Shown piece after piece: positions 4,822 through 7,198 of a stretch of DNA of 7,198 bases. This DNA is from Deltaproteobacteria bacterium (GTDB lineage: Bacteria; Desulfobacterota; JAFDIG01), in the NCBI GenBank assembly GCA_019308145.1, contig JAFDIG010000107.1, positions 1-7,198 on the forward strand, given 5' to 3'. The position numbers and the translations under genes are program-made. Below the pieces are notes generated by a model, which did not search any database, was not told the DNA's origin, and was given only the letters and a program-made list of their open reading frames with translations. Positions within the stretch are counted from its first letter, which is position 1. Every line of letters begins with the position of its first letter.

Positions 4822-6378
4822 TTAGAGACAAATATTGGAATACTTTCTCCACGGTCTAGCAACGGTTTTATTCTCTAAAATCTCTAATGCACGGCATACA
4901 TATTTTCTTGTATCATGAGGCATGATCACATCATCAACATAACCTCTTTCAGCTGGCTGATAAGGATGTTCATATTTGCTCTTATATTCTTCGATCCTTT
5001 TCTTTGCTGTTTCTTTTGGATTTTCTGAATTTTTTATCTCTTTAGCAAATATTACACTTGCTGCTGTCTCTCCGCCAACGATATTGATCTTAGCAGTAGG
5101 CCATGCATAAACAAGGTCTGCGCCTATACTTTTATCGAGCATTGCATAATGGGCTCCAGCATAGGATTTCCCAATAATAACAGAGATAAGAGGTACAGTA
5201 GCATCTGCCCATGCAAATAAGGTTTTTGCACCATGTCGAAGTATACCCTTCCACTCCTGTTCAGAACCAATCCAGAAAGCAGGACAGTCCACAAAGGTGA
5301 CAAGGGGAATATTAAAGAGGTCACAAAAACGAACAAACCTTGCCAATTTATCAGAAGCATCAACATCCAAACCACCCATTTTCCACATTGGTTGGTTTGC
5401 AACGATTCCAGCAACTCTTCCGTTAAATCTTGCGAATCCAACAATTATATTTCTGGCAAAATATTTATGGATCTCATAGAAAGAACCTTTATCCACAACC
5501 ATATCAATTAGAGGATACATATTATAAGGTATCCTTAGGCTTGGGTCAGGTATGAACTCATCCAATTCTGGAATCTCTCTATTAGGATCATCCCCTGTTT
5601 CAATCCTTGGTGGTTTTTCTTTATTATTTGAAGGCAAATAAGAAAGAAGTTTTCGAGCAAGCTCAATACACTCTTTATCATCTTCGCCAACCACATGTGT
5701 ACCACCTGATTTTACTGCATGTGCCTGCCAGCCAGCAAGATCTTCAAGACTGATATCCTCACCTATCTGGGTCTTTACAAAGGCAGGGCCAGCTATACCC
5801 ATAAAGCCTGTTTTTTTGCTTTGAATGAGAAAATCATTCATAATAGGATGATATGCCTGTCCACCTAAACATGGGCCTAAAAGTAATGCAATTTGAGGCA
5901 CAATTCCAGATGCAAGTATTTGAGCACGAAATGTCCATCCATAAGCTTCAAGTGTATCCATACCTTCTTGTAAACGTGCACCACCTGAATCATTTATACC
6001 AATAAAAGGCCATCCTTTCTCCTTAGCAAAATCAAGAGCCCAAACGAATTTTTTCCCATGATACTCTCCAAATGTTCCTGCCATAGCAGTAAAGTCTTCA
6101 GATACAACAACCACATACCTGCCATCAATTTTCCCATAACCAGTAACAACTCCTTCAGCAGGTATAAATCTTTCTGACATACCAAATTCGTGTTGTCTGT
6201 GTTTTATGAAAGTACCAACTTCTACAAATGTGCCAGGATCAAGAAGCATGTCGATTCTCTCTCTTGCATTTGTTTGGCCTTTTTCTTTTCGCTTTTGTAA
6301 AGCTTTTTCACCACCCATTTCTAAAACTTGTTTTCTTCTTTTCATATACTCTTCATAAATCTTGTCAAACTTCCCCAT
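4822..6378 (-). CDS. acyl-CoA carboxylase carboxyltransferase (beta) subunit, divergent PccB/MmdA type
   Basis: The protein has 518 residues, the full length for this family. AAGGAGGT (6384-6391, minus strand) lies 5 nt before the ATG. It moves a carboxyl group between carboxybiotin and an acyl-CoA alpha-carbon, working with a biotin carrier and either a biotin carboxylase or a sodium-pump decarboxylase complex; neither partner is in the window. Both crotonase-fold halves are present. N-half: NDSGGARLQEG (129-139), GPCLGG (168-173), GIAGPAFVK (194-202). C-half: VANQP (326-330), LDVDASDK (337-344), GSEQEWKGILRHGAK (371-385), ADLVYAWPTA (420-429), AERGYVDDVIMP (476-487). Unusual changes: the common VDVPGFLPG reads VDCPAFWIG (363-371), GGAYDVM reads AGAHYAM (407-413) so the specificity Asp is Tyr411, GGA.H reads GWQAH (216-220), and the end NIPL reads NICL. 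These suggest a substrate other than propionyl- or methylmalonyl-CoA. It is probably monocistronic. Confidence 0.95.
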   Translation of the reverse strand: MGKFDKIYEEYMKRRKQVLEMGGEKALQKRKEKGQTNARERIDMLLDPGTFVEVGTFIKHRQHEFGMSERFIPAEGVVTGYGKIDGRYVVVVSEDFTAMAGTFGEYHGKKFVWALDFAKEKGWPFIGINDSGGARLQEGMDTLEAYGWTFRAQILASGIVPQIALLLGPCLGGQAYHPIMNDFLIQSKKTGFMGIAGPAFVKTQIGEDISLEDLAGWQAHAVKSGGTHVVGEDDKECIELARKLLSYLPSNNKEKPPRIETGDDPNREIPELDEFIPDPSLRIPYNMYPLIDMVVDKGSFYEIHKYFARNIIVGFARFNGRVAGIVANQPMWKMGGLDVDASDKLARFVRFCDLFNIPLVTFVDCPAFWIGSEQEWKGILRHGAKTLFAWADATVPLISVIIGKSYAGAHYAMLDKSIGADLVYAWPTAKINIVGGETAASVIFAKEIKNSENPKETAKKRIEEYKSKYEHPYQPAERGYVDDVIMPHDTRKYVCRALEILENKTVARPWRKYSNICL

Positions 6379-6476
6379 TAAGGACCTCCTTTCTAATGAT
6401 TAAAATCAAAAATTTTTTCTCATATCATAGAAATTTTAAATTTTATATCAATATTTTTTACTTATGCTTTTTATAT

Positions 6477-6502
6477 TTTCCTTCAGAGGAAGGAAATTTT
6501 TT
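6477..6502. promoter_or_regulatory. leader hairpin, terminator-like on the + strand
   Basis: TTTCCTTC (6477-6484) pairs perfectly with GAAGGAAA (6489-6496) around AGAG, and six T residues follow (6497-6502). On the + strand this is a terminator shape, yet no + strand gene lies upstream. On the minus strand it is a hairpin in the carboxyltransferase leader with no U-tract after it. It could shape leader RNA or stop antisense transcription from reaching the DUF6125 promoter. Confidence 0.5.
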
Positions 6503-6574
6503 ATTATTTTGTTAAACTTTTCACAAATATTTAGAAAAAAATATTATAAAAATTTATCATTTTTTTTCATAACA

Positions 6575-6603
6575 ACTATACTCAATTAGCCTTTATATGT
6601 CAA
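6575..6603 (-). promoter_or_regulatory. near-consensus promoter of the carboxyltransferase gene
   Basis: On the minus strand a perfect TTGACA (6603 to 6598) is followed after 17 bases by TATAGT (6580 to 6575), five of six consensus positions. The start point would be near 6568, leaving a leader of about 190 nt before the ATG at 6378. Exact spacing and both boxes make this one of the strongest promoters in the window. Confidence 0.75.
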
Positions 6604-6721
6604 CATAAAAATTGAAATATATTTATACTTTTGAACTTTAAAACTTTAAGTGAAAATACTTTTAATTTTTTTTGTTTTTATTTATAATTATTAAAATTAT
6701 TAAATAAAAAGGAGATGAAAG

Positions 6722-7198
6722 ATGGATCTTTCACTGTTTGAAAGGATGGATGCAAAAGAGCTTAAAAGCTATATTGAATTCTTGCTTTGGCATTATCGGG
6801 TTGTGGACGCCTTCTGGTTTATTTACGTAAATCAGGAATTTGATCAGGCGACAGCTGAAAAGATAAATGAGATGGTTTGGGCAAAGGTTCCTAAAATGGC
6901 AGCTAAGGATCTTATAAAAAGATTTGAGATCAAAGAAAAGGGTCTAAAAGGTTTTGTTGAGGCTTTAAAGTATTTCCCTTGGCATATAATAGTTGGTTAT
7001 GAAATTGAAGAAAAAGGTGATGAAGTAGTTATACGAGTCCCAAGTTGTCCTACTCAAGAAGCAAGGATTAAAAGAGGCCTTAAAGAGTTTGCTTGTAAGG
7101 AAATGCATAAAGGAGAATTTATAAGTTTTGCTCGTGAAGTGGATGAGAAGATAGAGGTTGAGTGCATCTTTGCCCCTCCAGATCCACATCCTAAAGAT
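6722..7198 (+). CDS. DUF6125 family protein (aminothiazoline-carboxylate-hydrolase-like), N-terminal part
   Basis: The frame is open from ATG 6722 to the window edge (159 codons, no stop); AAGGAGA (6709-6715) lies 6 nt upstream. The visible part matches the DUF6125 / L-2-amino-thiazoline-4-carboxylic-acid-hydrolase-like pattern: an N-terminal helix pair with WHYRVVDAFWF (23-33), then FPWHIIVGYEIEEKGDEVVI (85-104), a conserved core CPTQEARIKRGLKEFACKEM (109-128), and VECIFAPPDPHP (146-157). Cys109, Cys125 and Cys148, with His88, His129 and His156, are candidates for a metal or small-molecule site. DUF6125 proteins are common in anaerobic bacteria and archaea and their substrate is not established. 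The gene diverges from the carboxyltransferase, so shared control is possible but not shown. The family call is good; the function is open. Confidence 0.8.
   Translation, partial: MDLSLFERMDAKELKSYIEFLLWHYRVVDAFWFIYVNQEFDQATAEKINEMVWAKVPKMAAKDLIKRFEIKEKGLKGFVEALKYFPWHIIVGYEIEEKGDEVVIRVPSCPTQEARIKRGLKEFACKEMHKGEFISFAREVDEKIEVECIFAPPDPHPKD

Larger units (their letters stand above)
6379..6721. other. 343-bp divergent intergenic region, extremely AT-rich
   Basis: The gap between the carboxyltransferase and DUF6125 start codons contains no gene that I can support. It holds the carboxyltransferase promoter and its roughly 190-nt leader with a hairpin, then the unassigned promoter of the DUF6125 gene. 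Homopolymer A and T runs dominate, so the DNA is probably easily melted and may be intrinsically curved. Confidence 0.8.

Noticed and set aside
5124..5511. Several open frames on both strands inside the carboxyltransferase gene (5124-5444, 5233-5511, 5297-5479)
   Set aside because: They overlap the conserved catalytic region of a full-length family member and show no ribosome sites or protein-like composition.
6228..6515. 95-codon + strand frame across the carboxyltransferase start and leader
   Set aside because: It is antisense to the gene start and runs into AT-rich intergenic DNA; the product is a Phe/Leu-rich translation of T-tracts.
6965..7189. 74-codon minus-strand frame inside the DUF6125 gene
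   Set aside because: It lies opposite the conserved Cys-containing core of DUF6125 and has no ribosome site.
1..7198. CRISPR array, tRNA or rRNA genes, insertion sequence
   Set aside because: I saw no regularly spaced repeats, no cloverleaf or rRNA-like conserved stretch, and no transposase motif or terminal inverted repeats. The only long inverted repeats are the operator and the hairpins listed.

Overview
The window is AT-rich (roughly one third G+C by eye), gene-dense bacterial DNA with strong AAGGAGG-type ribosome sites and TTGACA/TATAAT-like promoters. The gene content is the end of a V4R-domain protein, a lipoprotein, a DUF4236-TPR protein, a NifX-like protein, a divergent acyl-CoA carboxyltransferase and a DUF6125 protein. 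This fits an anaerobic, possibly thermophilic bacterium of the Desulfobacterota type. That assignment is inferred from gene families and composition; no rRNA or marker gene is present.

Layout. 3-119 (+) is the 3' end of a V4R-domain protein. 311-1021 (+) is a predicted lipoprotein with Cys-Cys-Gly7 after its signal peptide. It converges on 1179-2219 (-), a DUF4236 plus TPR-like protein, with a large imperfect hairpin between them. 2220-2488 is a divergent control region. It holds a TTGACA-17-TATATA promoter whose predicted start point lies inside a perfect 17-bp inverted repeat, with a third copy of the core half-site downstream. This promoter should drive a compact + strand cluster: a ribbon-helix-helix (RHH) protein (2489-3097), a small DUF4258-like, toxin-sized protein (3109-3366), and a protein with a short PD-(D/E)xK nuclease core (3409-3933). 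A startless remnant ORF (3957-4244) and a clear terminator (4269-4298) close the unit.

Downstream, a separate promoter gives what looks like a leaderless NifX-like gene (4350-4760). This gene converges on a 518-residue carboxyltransferase gene (4822-6378, -) and shares with it a perfect 16-bp bidirectional terminator. The carboxyltransferase has its own near-consensus promoter about 200 nt upstream, giving a long AT-rich leader that contains a hairpin. Diverging from it, 6722 to the window edge is the N-terminal part of a DUF6125 (aminothiazoline-carboxylate-hydrolase-like) protein.

The accessory part is the 2.3-4.3 kb cluster. It has the shape of an autoregulated regulator-effector unit: an RHH repressor on a palindromic operator, a toxin-like small protein and a nuclease-like protein. 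The nuclease seems cut short and is joined to gene debris, so the unit may be decaying or recently rearranged. The most unusual conserved gene is the carboxyltransferase: its catalytic scaffold is intact, but several normally invariant substrate-pocket residues are changed, which points to a non-standard acyl-CoA substrate.
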